64,000 bases of DNA from Symsagittifera roscoffensis (Eukaryota > Xenacoelomorpha > Acoela > Convolutidae), in NCBI RefSeq assembly GCF_963678635.1, contig NC_087065.1, positions 78,621,396 to 78,685,395 of the forward strand, in the 5' to 3' direction. Both the position numbers and the translations under genes were made by a program. Below, piece by piece: positions 43,831-53,585 of this stretch (positions are counted from its first letter, which is position 1; the number at the start of each line of letters is the position of its first letter). Below the pieces are notes generated by a model. It saw nothing but the letters and a program-made list of their open reading frames with translations, had not been told where the DNA came from and ran no database searches.

Positions 43831-44301
43831 GTCGGGTACATGGAGGTATCGAGTCGGGTGTGAGGGAGGAGTCTTGAGTTAGGTACTGGGGTGCGGCGCA
43901 GGTAAGGGGATCTTAAGATGTGATTGGCATGACAATTATCATTTTAAATGAATGATGGTGCTAAAACATAAAATGTGTCTGCATGTTTTTTAGAAAATTT
44001 AAATTGAATCATTTTAGTAGGGCGAAAAGGGGAGGGTTTTTAATCATAAAAGTAATGGGGCTTTCTGGTTAGGAACATAGCTTGTCGGTCTAAATATCGG
44101 GTGTTATTTTCAGATTGATTTGTTGATCTCAAATTGACTACTCATCTTAATCAAAAGAAGAGAACGACATCTCAAGAAAACTCAAGTTGCTCAGGTAAAA
44201 CTCAAGTTGCTCAGGTAAAACTCAAGTTGCTCAGGTAAAACTCAAGTTGCTCAGGTAAAACTCAAGTACTAATACTCAAAGAGTCAATCGAAGTCACAGA
44301 A
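43831..44301 (+). promoter_or_regulatory. Inter-ORF region with splice acceptor and repeated donor-like units
   Basis: The 471 bases between ORF1 and ORF2 have no ORF of note. TTATTTTCAG at 44104-44113 is a strong acceptor-like site, 188 bases before the ORF2 ATG, suggesting a spliced subgenomic mRNA for ORF2, as retroviruses use for env. Downstream is a 20-bp tandem repeat whose every unit contains CAG-GTAAAA, a good donor-like sequence. Which sites are used cannot be told from sequence. Confidence 0.45.
44181..44267 (+). repeat. Four exact 20-bp repeats before ORF2
   Basis: CTCAAGTTGCTCAGGTAAAA is repeated four times without change (44181-44260), followed by a partial CTCAAGT. It lies 35 bases upstream of the ORF2 start codon. 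Each unit carries CTCAAG, one of the hexamers enriched throughout the element. Confidence 0.95.
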
Positions 44302-47300
44302 ATGGCCGATCGATACTGGAAGTCCATGCCATCGGCTCTGAAAAAGCCCACACTTGACGAACTGTACAGACGGCTGAGAGATCTGGATTACACTCAAGTG
44401 AACGAGAGAATGGCAGTGATGCTGAACGCCATCCTACAATTGGAGGATGAGGGCGAGTGTCGAGAGTCTGCGACGGAGGCGGTCTTGATGGTAGGCTACA
44501 CCACTGAAGGGGTGTCCGATCAAGCACAGACCAGATGGCTGTCCTGGAACGTGGATGGAGCGATAAGGGGGTTCGATTTGGCGAGGAACCCTGGTCTAAA
44601 CAACAACACAGAGTATGGCGCGGGGGAATTCCCACTGCCGGCCAGACCATCAGTCAGGCCTGCGAGCCAGAGTACGAGTAAAGTACCGTCGATGTCACGG
44701 GCACAGCAGACGGGGGAGGCTTATCCGGACGTCAGTGCCATGAAAAAAGAACTCGAGAGAACCCAGCGGGAGAAGAATAAGGCTAACCTCGACCGGGATC
44801 AAGCGGTGCTCGAGAGGGATCAAGCGCGGAGAGAATTGGACATAATGAAGGCGGAACGGCTGCAGGCAGAAAGGGTGCGGGAGAATGCCGCGAATTGTGA
44901 GCAGCTGAAGCAGGCTCTCGAGAGAGACCAAGCAAAACTTGAGAGGATCCAGCAACAACAGCGCGAGCTCGATATGCAAAAAGGGGCTAGGCCCAAAGAG
45001 CGGGTAGTGACTGTCTCAAGGCCAGAGTCACGCATGGAGGTGGACGAAGCTCCTAGGTCAAAGGGACGATTCAACCTCGATCGTGCGGCGCAAGAACATA
45101 TGAATGAGGGGCTGGAGGTATGGATACCACCCGAATCAACGTCCTCCCTGCGTGGAATGGAGACTCAAGTAATACGACCATTGATGGACGTCGCGCTGCC
45201 TGGATACACACCGAGTTCGACCCCAGGTAGTAGTGGCGGCTCGTCACGGCTGAAAGAGTTGCAGGAGAGGTTACAGCTGAGGAATCGCGAGAGTCCGGTA
45301 AGAGTGGATTTACCCTCGACTTGGGGGGAACAGCCTGTCAGGAGTGTGATGATCTCGAGCTACAAGAAGAATACGGATGGGAGATATCGCAAGCACAATC
45401 GTATAGACTGGAATCCGGCGCAGAGAGAGAGAAGAGATTGCTTCCACGATGCGACTTGGGTGGAGTACTTCACGTATCCTCGAGTGCCTGAAGGCTCGGT
45501 TCACTTGATTATTGGAGACAGCTTGCTGCGGGTGCTGACCCGGATCCAATCCCATTGGCAAACGGGAATCTTGAGCTTCGCCGGAGCCGCAACGCCGCAG
45601 ATGTTAGCGACTCTTGAGATGCTAGGGATGGTGAGCGTGTACACAGTCACCCTGATGGTCGGGACGAATGATGTGTCAAGGGGGGAAGCGAGGAAGGTGA
45701 CAAGGCTGCATGAAAAGATGAGCTGCATTCTCGAGGAGATACGGATCCAAATGGACCCGTCCATTCTCACGGTGTGTACTGTTCCCTACAACATGGGAGC
45801 GGATCAACATGCGGTAGAGATGAATACGAAGGTGCGCAGCCTGAACGAAACAATCAGGAAGATTCATCAGAGGAGTGTCCTTCCCCTTAGGCTACTGGAC
45901 GTGGCTGAGCAAATGGAATTAACCTCTTTCCCTGACAATGCATCTGCGGATGGCATTCACTTTGACAGGCCCAAAGGGGTGGAATGGTTGAACGACGTCT
46001 TTCAAAAGCATATATGCGCGCTAGAGACGGATTTGCTGGAAACAGCACAGGTCACGTTCGGGCCACCCCCAAACCCACCCTTCTTCAACCCGAGATCTTT
46101 GTCGAGTCGCTTGGGCGAGAGGGCCGATTCTAGAGATAGTGAGAGGAATAGCCGGGCCAATTTGCCGAGCACCACGCCCATGGAAGCTGATGAAGTGACA
46201 TCAGCAACTCCCCAGGGGTCGGTAATGTCCTCAGTGGTGGTTGCGGAGAAAAAGAGGTCAGAGAAGCCACTGGAGACCAGCAGACAGAAGTATGAGGAGA
46301 AGGTCAAGGAACTGGATCTGGAAGACCTAGAGTGTAGACAGGAGCTAGCGAGGGCTTTGGGTCTTGAGCAGGTCTCACATGAAGACTTGGGGAGGCACAA
46401 GTGCGTGGACTGGTTGAAGGCTCATGAAACGCGTTTCTCGAGAGCGAAGTTGACAGAGACAGCAGACCTGAGCGGAATTCCCACTAGGTCGATGATGGGA
46501 CCAATTAATTACAGACCTCTCAAGTCCTTGGGGAGCCCGGGACTGGTGGTGGAGCCTCCCAAGCACCGGACCAGCATTGCCAGAATTAGAGTGGCCACTC
46601 CAGCACAGTTGAGAGTGGTCGACAAACTGATGAACCCAAGAGAGATGGAGTTACCAGACGCCGAATACGAAGGCGCAAAATTGGCCAATGACCCCCGATA
46701 TGAGAAACCCTGTGGGCAGGCGCAACTGGCCAAAACCTTAGCGGTCTACGACATAGCAGACCCAGCTGCAGCAAGGGTGGTGATCGTGGCAGGATCAGAT
46801 TTCGAAGGTACGTCTCCCAAGTTGTTTTGGCCAGAAACCCTGATATACACCTTGCCGGGTGCGGAACTGAACCAGATGTTGACCCTGGTAGTGGCAATAA
46901 AGTCAGAAATGCCCTGCGAACCTGAGTTACTGCTGTTTGCGGGGATGAACGATCATCTGCACGCAACGGGATTTCTTGAGCAGCTCAAGGGTGGTGAACC
47001 TACGCCAAAGAGGATCTGGGAGGCCATCCAGACCTTATTCGCGGCGATTAATGAAGTACAGGAGAATGTTGCCTCAAGATTCGGCGCCAAGACAAAAGTG
47101 GCGTTCACAACATCCCCAGGGTACTCGAGCATGCCGCTGGCTCTGCAATTCGTGTACGCGATCTTGATCTTGATCGCAGAGGGGAATGGGTGGCGTGTCC
47201 TGATGGCAGCTCCCAACCGAGAATTGGAACCGACGAACTTGAGGCTGTGCAAGTCAGAACTCGCGGCAGCGTGGGCGGACGTCTCCCATGCATTGAGAGG

Positions 47301-50300
47301 CTTTCACGAGTTGGCTGATATCCTCATCGTATTGGACGAGGTCCTCCTACTGGAAATATCTAACTTTGCCAGGCAACTTAAGCTCAGCCCGATCCTTAGG
47401 GATGATCACCCAGTGATAATTCACCTGACGGCTAGTCTGTGGTTTCGGGACATGGAGTTGACCATTACGAGCTCGACCAGCAGATCTAGAGGGCCAAACA
47501 ACGAAAGGCAGAACGTGGCCACATCGGAAAAACAACTGGAGTCGATGGGGAATCGGTTGGCGCAAGAGGGAGGCAGATGGCCCTTCTTAAGCCCAAGGTT
47601 GGAAAATGCCACGAGGAAAACAAGAGAGGATGCGCCGCCTCTGGTGAAGCAGATCTGGGAGTTTCTCGAGGAGCAACTGGGAAAAGCTGAGGAAAAGGGG
47701 ATGACGGTTGGCAGGTTCGTCACGGCAGCCAATGAGGTCACAATTGGAGGATTTTGGAGAGAGCACGCGTGGGGTGAGCTGAAGACGAGGAGGGATCATG
47801 AGATTCTCGAGTTCTTGAGTCCTTGTTGGGGAAGAGAGTTCCTGACTGAGGTGTACAGTGCGAAGGAGACGATCTTTGATGCGTTTATACAGGAGATGTT
47901 GAATATGCCGATCAGCCTGTTGCTGGCGCTGTACCTGGTCTACCCAAGATACTTGTTTAATATGGGCCCCGCATACATGTTCAGTCGTGGTGTGGACACC
48001 CTCAGAATAGATGGATACTTGACGTTAGTACTCCTGACCCACGGTGAACTGGCGTCATTTCACCGATTGATGAGGTATGGGGAGCCCCTGGCGATGGGAA
48101 GGACACACTCGAGTATTGAGACCTACTCGTACAAGTGTGCAGCCGGGCTAAGGACGCTGCTCGTGCAGTATCTACTGATGCAGAACAGGCACCTGACTGG
48201 CGAAGAGAAGAGCCCGAAGACCAGAGAGGAGTGGAGGAAAGTGAATGGAGGCATGCCCCTATTAACGGATCTATGCCTAGCCATGAGATCGGATCCCATG
48301 GGGATTATCCGGGGGCTGGGGGAGGTCGTGACTTGTATATATGGACCGGCTGTCACGTTCGCATTTCCAGATCCCTTGGTGACAGCTTATCGATACTCCG
48401 TGACCCACGTGAGCCTCATAAGCGTACTGGATGGAACGACACTGAACTGGTGCCAGCAAGAGGTGCTAAGGGCACAAATGAGCAACACGGTGCTCTTCGG
48501 AAAGGTAAAGGATCCAGAGTTGATCGTGTACAATTTCCGAGGACAAATGCAATGCCGGATGGGAGGCAAGCGCGAGGGCCCCATCGAAACTTACCCCAAG
48601 TTTTGGAACTTGAATCCCTTGGCAGCCAATGGACAAGAAATCTTGAGAATCCCTGCATGGACAAAAAGTTTCGAGTTGGTGAAAAAGGAGCTGGAAGCGA
48701 TATTGGAGAGAGAAGCCCTACCGACGAGCATTCCCGAGTTCCCCATAGTGAGGAGAATGACCCTAGGGATGAACAGTTCCCTGGTTGTCCCATCCTCCTA
48801 CGCGAGAACCACGACTGAAGAACGGCAGAAGGAGTTTACTGACGGCTGGGATCCGCTCTTCATCGGCTATACTGCAGCAATTTATTTCCATACTAGCGAT
48901 GTGAAGATAAACTCATGGACGACTCAAGCCAAGAAGATCAGAGGGTCGATGCCCCCTAAATTCGACGTGCAAGATACCTTGAGAGTACTTAAGCGGGCAG
49001 GCCTAGAGAACCAGCGGCCGGTATGGGACGACGGCAGGATGATAGTGGAAGAAGGGCATGTAGCACTGAAAGCAGACGCGATGCTATTTGCCACAAGGAA
49101 GTACCGGGCACCTTACGGACTTGAGCTGATGGAGCGTAATAGAGAAGGAAAGAAGTTAGATGCAGCAGGTCCATTGTACGTGGCACTGACAAAAAGTGAG
49201 GCGACGAGTTCAGCGACACCATCACCCCTTCCAGTAGACATCCCTGGGGATAAAAAGAGTGGCACCGTGGCAGATCGATTCAAGAGGATCTTTGAGAGAA
49301 GGGAAGCAGAGTCAGGAGACGAAAGCATGGATGAAACCCTCAGTGAGGCAGGAGAGGATATGGAAGTGGGAAACACACCGGAGCAAAAGCCAACGGAAGT
49401 GGAATTCACAGCGCAGGAATTGTTGAAAGACCTGAGTGAAGAAAACTGGGCAGATACTCCCACGCCACCTTTGACCTCGTCCCCTCGCAAGTACCCGGAA
49501 ATGTCGTTGACAAGCGAGAATCCCAACATGGGAATGATCTTCTTGAGTACGGAGAGGAGGGAGAAGAATACCTTCGAGGGAAACAGAGACGCCTTCCTGG
49601 GCACTCTGGATGGAGATGCTTGGCAAAAGTTCTTGAGCGAATTCAATCGAGAAGTGGATGAAGACACCACGTTGGATAATTTCAAAGAAGAACTGTGGGA
49701 CACGGTGGTGAAGTTTGGTGAGCCTGTCCTGGTGGGGACGGGTTTAGAAGAGAAAGCTAGAGTGGAACTACTGAACAAAATGGTCGAGTTGAGAAAGTCA
49801 AGAAAGACCAGAGAAGACAAATGTAAAGACAGCTCTACTCCGAAACAGAAAACTGACAATAAAATAATTAAGTGTACAAGGGGGGATAAGGTAGGAACTA
49901 GTAATACGATTAAAAGTACTAATATCCTTAAGGCTCGAGCAGGGGGGAGGCAAGAGTTGGCTGGAGAAAAGGAAGTTGAATCAGTGATGATACCAATGAC
50001 GCCCCCAAGCAAAGACGTGAAGTCTCGCAAGAGGAAGAGAGACGTGGAGGGAATGGGCAGTCCTTCAGCTGACGCGGTCTCGGAAAAAGACTTGAGAGAG
50101 ACGGCTCCCATGGTTCTGGCGCGATGGAAAACGGCAGCCTACAAGAGTAGCTACGAACCGAGGAAACTGCTCGACATAGAAAAAGAAATGGAGAATCCCA
50201 CTAGTTCAGTGACGGAGGAGGATTTCAAACCTCAAAGAATAAAAATGAAGCGAGGTTCGACGAGCGGGCAGACCTGGGAAGTAGATGTTGGCAAAGAGTG

Positions 50301-53145
50301 GGTCTCAAGTGAACATCACGCTGTCGGGAAGCAAGTGACCAGTGATCCACTTGAGAAAAGTAAAACCAGAAACACCTCCCGACCATGGTGGATAGCTCTC
50401 GAGACATTGAAGGAGATGGAAGGCTGTTTGAAGAAGTTGAACAGTGGAGTGGCTCGCAAACGATACAGCTGGGCCACCCAGCAGAAGGCTGAGGTCAACA
50501 AGATAGAGTTGGCAAACCAGCTGAAGAGATCCTGGCAGAACTTATTGAAGGATCATTTTGAAGAGGCGATGAGGACATCCTCATCGGCACCACCACTGAT
50601 GGCGAATCCCTTTATCAGGACTGCAGGACAACTGATGTTCGCGTGGAGCCTGTTGGGGATAGAGCTGGAAACGCTGACTTCATACGACAAGTTGAAGCTG
50701 GGAGGAAAAAATCTAGAGATATACCGAATGTTGATGCAGCACGTTGCCAAGGACAACTCAGGCTTGAGTCTGGCAAGGAGGAAGGATGCAACCTGTTTCT
50801 TGAGGTGGACGATGTCGATGATGACTGACAGTACCATCCTAGCATGTCATCAGAAAGCAGTCGCAAGCAAGACGTTGGAAAGGAGAGTCTCCACAGTCAT
50901 CTTGAATGTGTATCAGAGCACTGGGATAGAGAGGGAGGATGGTTCTAGGCAATCTCTGGAGAACCATAGGAAGTTGGATGAGATACGGAGGTTCTACAAC
51001 AAGAAGTTCGAAGAGGAGCACGACGTTCACCGCAACCTGGCTTCGTCAGGGGAGTACTTGAAACTCAACAGAAAGGGAGAGTACCAATATGTTTCTGGAG
51101 TAATGGGAATGGCGTACAACCCCTTCTTGGACCTGGAAGCTGGAGGAGCCAACAGAAATTATGAAGTGGCGGAGCTGTTGAAGTTCTGGACAGAGAAGAT
51201 AGTGGAGATAGACGTTGTGGAGAGAGAGAGACCTAGCCTGGGTCTGGTTCTTGAGGGGATGCCGGGAGTGATAAGTGTGCCACGCTCAAGTAAAAGAGTG
51301 GAGCTAAAAATGGGTGATGGGAGTGGCGTGTTGATCACGAACCTGGGAGTGGTATGGAAATTACTCAGACCTTCCTGGTGTCCACATCCCCATGCAAGTA
51401 TGATTGAGGAGGTCACTGAGCGAGTGAGATTGGCACCGACAGAGGATGAGGACTTGGCGATCTTGAGCATAGTACACAAACTGATCTTGCCTCAGGTGAA
51501 AGAATCAAGTGAGGTGACAAGTGGAACAGAGCCGGTGAGGAGGATGGAGCCGGGCAGTTGTCTTGATTCGACATGCAGTAACGGCGAACATATTTGTGAT
51601 GGACGATTATGCGTCAGGATACAATCTTTCCAGAAAGAGGACCTCACTACCTGGTTTGAAGATATCACTGAAAGGGAGAAGAGTGAGGTACAGATAGTGG
51701 CTGAATGTTACGCGAGGACCACCGTGAACCTAGCGACAGCCTTGGGATTCTTCTCAAGAATGTGCAGTCTCCAGTCACTGGAGAGGCTAGAGTCAGAACA
51801 TCACCTGGTGACCGCGTTAAGCGTGGAATCATGGCCCGGAGTGCTACAAGTGAACCAGAAGCACATCAAGAGTTGGAAGATCGGACTCGAGGCAGAGATG
51901 GGATTTCCCATGAGCGAAGCCTATGGATTGCCTCTAAATGCAAAATCCTTAGTGGGATCAGTGTTGGCTAACCTATGTGGGAGCCACTATCCACTACACA
52001 TGGCGATGGTGGAGGTGTCCAGCCAGAGGGTGATGATAGACAAAGCCTTCTCAGTGCCCAAGTGCGTGAGACTAGCTCGGATGTCACACCACTCACACAA
52101 GCTATTGAGGAAGATCCGAGGAGCAGTACCAAAGGAGCAAAGAGATGACTTGAGTGAAATCTGGGGTGAAGAACTTCTAGGCTTGGAGAGCGAAAATGCA
52201 AGTGATCATGGGAAGCAGAACGTGGTGGGGAAACCCGCAGTAGGTGCCTCAAGCTCGGAAGAAGTCGACGTGGTGCATGAGAAAATGATGGAACTTGAGC
52301 CTCTCCTAGAAGCTTCGGGAGAACGCAACCTTAGAAGCATCGACCTCACGCATGGGGATTGTCCATGCCACTGTCTGGCGCAGACAGTGTGGTACCCGGA
52401 CCACGCCAATCTCTGTCTGATCTGGGACGTAGAAGAAATTAAGTCGCTAGGACTACCGGAGTATCGACAAAAGGTGACCATCTTAGTGGTAAGCACGATG
52501 CTGGCTCTGAGATGGATTGAGGAGAATATAGCGAAGTACAGAGAATCGAGAGCGCCAACAGCTGAATCGATTTATGCGATAGATTACAGCAGGAGACTGG
52601 AGTTGTTCGAGACTGCATGCAAGGTATTCGCCATACCAGTGCAAGTCAGACACATATGGAGCCGCCTGAGATTCTTTCCTTGGTTTCGTGCGACGTTAAC
52701 ATCCTGGTTGTATGCAGTGACAAAGAACCACATGAGGAAACATCAGAAGGAATATCGACAATTCCAAGCTGAAATAGGGCCAGATGCCTTTAAGAGACCT
52801 CTGCTAACCCATCGAAACGCAATCACGGCGGGGTGGAAAAGAGTAGGCAGAATATCCAGAGACAATTCTAGAGCGAGGGAAACGATACTGGAGGAGGACC
52901 TGGCGAGGAATGTGAGCTTGAGTCTTCATAACTCCTTCTGCTTGAACCGGGAGTCGAAGGTGAAAGGCCTACCAAGTCAATTGAAAAGGTTGCAAGAGCA
53001 GAGAGAGTGGATGCGAGCCTATGAACAGCTGAAGGCCTGGGAGGAAATTGTGATTAGCTCCGATGACGAAGAGGCACTATTGGAACAAATTACAGTGCCA
53101 AGAACACCGGTATCAGGTACCTCGAAGGCGAAGAACATGAGGTGA
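44302..53145 (+). CDS. ORF2: giant accessory protein with GDSL/SGNH hydrolase domain (2,947 aa)
   Basis: 2,947 uninterrupted codons in the env position. Residues 147-227 form a charged coiled coil. Residues 395-580 are an SGNH/GDSL hydrolase: GDSL itself at 405-408 (Ser407), the block II Gly428, GTND at 454-457 (Asn456), and DGIH at 550-553 (Asp550, His553), so the full catalytic set is present. Residues 826-900 look like a second, degenerate SGNH core (GSDF 831-834, PGAELN near 853, GMND 881-884) without the usual serine position. Then come helical unknown regions, an acidic disordered segment (about 1650-1990) with basic SRKRKRD near 1905, C-x4-C-x6-C-x4-C at 2420-2437, a Cys/His cluster at 2684-2705, and a SUMO-interaction-like IVISSDDEE at 2916-2924. 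There is no signal peptide, membrane anchor or furin site, so it is not an envelope protein. Its role is unknown; packaging, host modification or intracellular targeting are guesses. Confidence 0.9.
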   Translation: MADRYWKSMPSALKKPTLDELYRRLRDLDYTQVNERMAVMLNAILQLEDEGECRESATEAVLMVGYTTEGVSDQAQTRWLSWNVDGAIRGFDLARNPGLNNNTEYGAGEFPLPARPSVRPASQSTSKVPSMSRAQQTGEAYPDVSAMKKELERTQREKNKANLDRDQAVLERDQARRELDIMKAERLQAERVRENAANCEQLKQALERDQAKLERIQQQQRELDMQKGARPKERVVTVSRPESRMEVDEAPRSKGRFNLDRAAQEHMNEGLEVWIPPESTSSLRGMETQVIRPLMDVALPGYTPSSTPGSSGGSSRLKELQERLQLRNRESPVRVDLPSTWGEQPVRSVMISSYKKNTDGRYRKHNRIDWNPAQRERRDCFHDATWVEYFTYPRVPEGSVHLIIGDSLLRVLTRIQSHWQTGILSFAGAATPQMLATLEMLGMVSVYTVTLMVGTNDVSRGEARKVTRLHEKMSCILEEIRIQMDPSILTVCTVPYNMGADQHAVEMNTKVRSLNETIRKIHQRSVLPLRLLDVAEQMELTSFPDNASADGIHFDRPKGVEWLNDVFQKHICALETDLLETAQVTFGPPPNPPFFNPRSLSSRLGERADSRDSERNSRANLPSTTPMEADEVTSATPQGSVMSSVVVAEKKRSEKPLETSRQKYEEKVKELDLEDLECRQELARALGLEQVSHEDLGRHKCVDWLKAHETRFSRAKLTETADLSGIPTRSMMGPINYRPLKSLGSPGLVVEPPKHRTSIARIRVATPAQLRVVDKLMNPREMELPDAEYEGAKLANDPRYEKPCGQAQLAKTLAVYDIADPAAARVVIVAGSDFEGTSPKLFWPETLIYTLPGAELNQMLTLVVAIKSEMPCEPELLLFAGMNDHLHATGFLEQLKGGEPTPKRIWEAIQTLFAAINEVQENVASRFGAKTKVAFTTSPGYSSMPLALQFVYAILILIAEGNGWRVLMAAPNRELEPTNLRLCKSELAAAWADVSHALRGFHELADILIVLDEVLLLEISNFARQLKLSPILRDDHPVIIHLTASLWFRDMELTITSSTSRSRGPNNERQNVATSEKQLESMGNRLAQEGGRWPFLSPRLENATRKTREDAPPLVKQIWEFLEEQLGKAEEKGMTVGRFVTAANEVTIGGFWREHAWGELKTRRDHEILEFLSPCWGREFLTEVYSAKETIFDAFIQEMLNMPISLLLALYLVYPRYLFNMGPAYMFSRGVDTLRIDGYLTLVLLTHGELASFHRLMRYGEPLAMGRTHSSIETYSYKCAAGLRTLLVQYLLMQNRHLTGEEKSPKTREEWRKVNGGMPLLTDLCLAMRSDPMGIIRGLGEVVTCIYGPAVTFAFPDPLVTAYRYSVTHVSLISVLDGTTLNWCQQEVLRAQMSNTVLFGKVKDPELIVYNFRGQMQCRMGGKREGPIETYPKFWNLNPLAANGQEILRIPAWTKSFELVKKELEAILEREALPTSIPEFPIVRRMTLGMNSSLVVPSSYARTTTEERQKEFTDGWDPLFIGYTAAIYFHTSDVKINSWTTQAKKIRGSMPPKFDVQDTLRVLKRAGLENQRPVWDDGRMIVEEGHVALKADAMLFATRKYRAPYGLELMERNREGKKLDAAGPLYVALTKSEATSSATPSPLPVDIPGDKKSGTVADRFKRIFERREAESGDESMDETLSEAGEDMEVGNTPEQKPTEVEFTAQELLKDLSEENWADTPTPPLTSSPRKYPEMSLTSENPNMGMIFLSTERREKNTFEGNRDAFLGTLDGDAWQKFLSEFNREVDEDTTLDNFKEELWDTVVKFGEPVLVGTGLEEKARVELLNKMVELRKSRKTREDKCKDSSTPKQKTDNKIIKCTRGDKVGTSNTIKSTNILKARAGGRQELAGEKEVESVMIPMTPPSKDVKSRKRKRDVEGMGSPSADAVSEKDLRETAPMVLARWKTAAYKSSYEPRKLLDIEKEMENPTSSVTEEDFKPQRIKMKRGSTSGQTWEVDVGKEWVSSEHHAVGKQVTSDPLEKSKTRNTSRPWWIALETLKEMEGCLKKLNSGVARKRYSWATQQKAEVNKIELANQLKRSWQNLLKDHFEEAMRTSSSAPPLMANPFIRTAGQLMFAWSLLGIELETLTSYDKLKLGGKNLEIYRMLMQHVAKDNSGLSLARRKDATCFLRWTMSMMTDSTILACHQKAVASKTLERRVSTVILNVYQSTGIEREDGSRQSLENHRKLDEIRRFYNKKFEEEHDVHRNLASSGEYLKLNRKGEYQYVSGVMGMAYNPFLDLEAGGANRNYEVAELLKFWTEKIVEIDVVERERPSLGLVLEGMPGVISVPRSSKRVELKMGDGSGVLITNLGVVWKLLRPSWCPHPHASMIEEVTERVRLAPTEDEDLAILSIVHKLILPQVKESSEVTSGTEPVRRMEPGSCLDSTCSNGEHICDGRLCVRIQSFQKEDLTTWFEDITEREKSEVQIVAECYARTTVNLATALGFFSRMCSLQSLERLESEHHLVTALSVESWPGVLQVNQKHIKSWKIGLEAEMGFPMSEAYGLPLNAKSLVGSVLANLCGSHYPLHMAMVEVSSQRVMIDKAFSVPKCVRLARMSHHSHKLLRKIRGAVPKEQRDDLSEIWGEELLGLESENASDHGKQNVVGKPAVGASSSEEVDVVHEKMMELEPLLEASGERNLRSIDLTHGDCPCHCLAQTVWYPDHANLCLIWDVEEIKSLGLPEYRQKVTILVVSTMLALRWIEENIAKYRESRAPTAESIYAIDYSRRLELFETACKVFAIPVQVRHIWSRLRFFPWFRATLTSWLYAVTKNHMRKHQKEYRQFQAEIGPDAFKRPLLTHRNAITAGWKRVGRISRDNSRARETILEEDLARNVSLSLHNSFCLNRESKVKGLPSQLKRLQEQREWMRAYEQLKAWEEIVISSDDEEALLEQITVPRTPVSGTSKAKNMR

Positions 53146-53585
53146 GCCAGTGGCTCGAAAGGAAATTCTAGAGTCTTGAGTCTTGAGAGGGAGGGGGCTT
53201 GAGCGTGAACTTGGATAAAATCTGGGTTCACGGAAAAGAAATTTTAGACTAATAAGATATTGTTATTAATATGATAGATCTAATATATAAATCAAATTGA
53301 TGCATGACAATTCTCTGACTGAAATAGGACAAAAGAAATTTTAAAAATTACCAGCTTAAAAAGCGGGGATTCATGGGTGCAGGTGTGTGCAGATTTTGAT
53401 TGCTGTTTAGCGATAGTGTGAAAATTTTATATGGTCGTGAATTTTGCAAGGTAGATAAACTTAAGTCCGATGCAAACTTCTGTAAATGACCACTGGCACT
53501 GTATCTTGAGCAACACTCGGTTCTCTGGGACTTATTGGCAGATGACAACACACGATGAGGACATCGATCTCGAGTCCGGGGAGTA
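53146..53585 (+). other. Retrotransposon 3' untranslated region and polypurine tract
   Basis: There is no gene between the ORF2 stop and the 3' LTR. GAGGGAGGGGGC lies at about 53188-53199, and the sequence immediately before the LTR is CCGGGGAGTA (53576-53585), the probable though short polypurine tract priming plus-strand synthesis. CTTGAG occurs three times in the first 60 bases. Confidence 0.5.

Noticed and set aside
44302-53145. ORF2 as a retroviral envelope gene, because it follows pol.
   Set aside because: I see no signal peptide, transmembrane anchor, furin site or glycoprotein-like Cys pattern, and it is far longer than any env.
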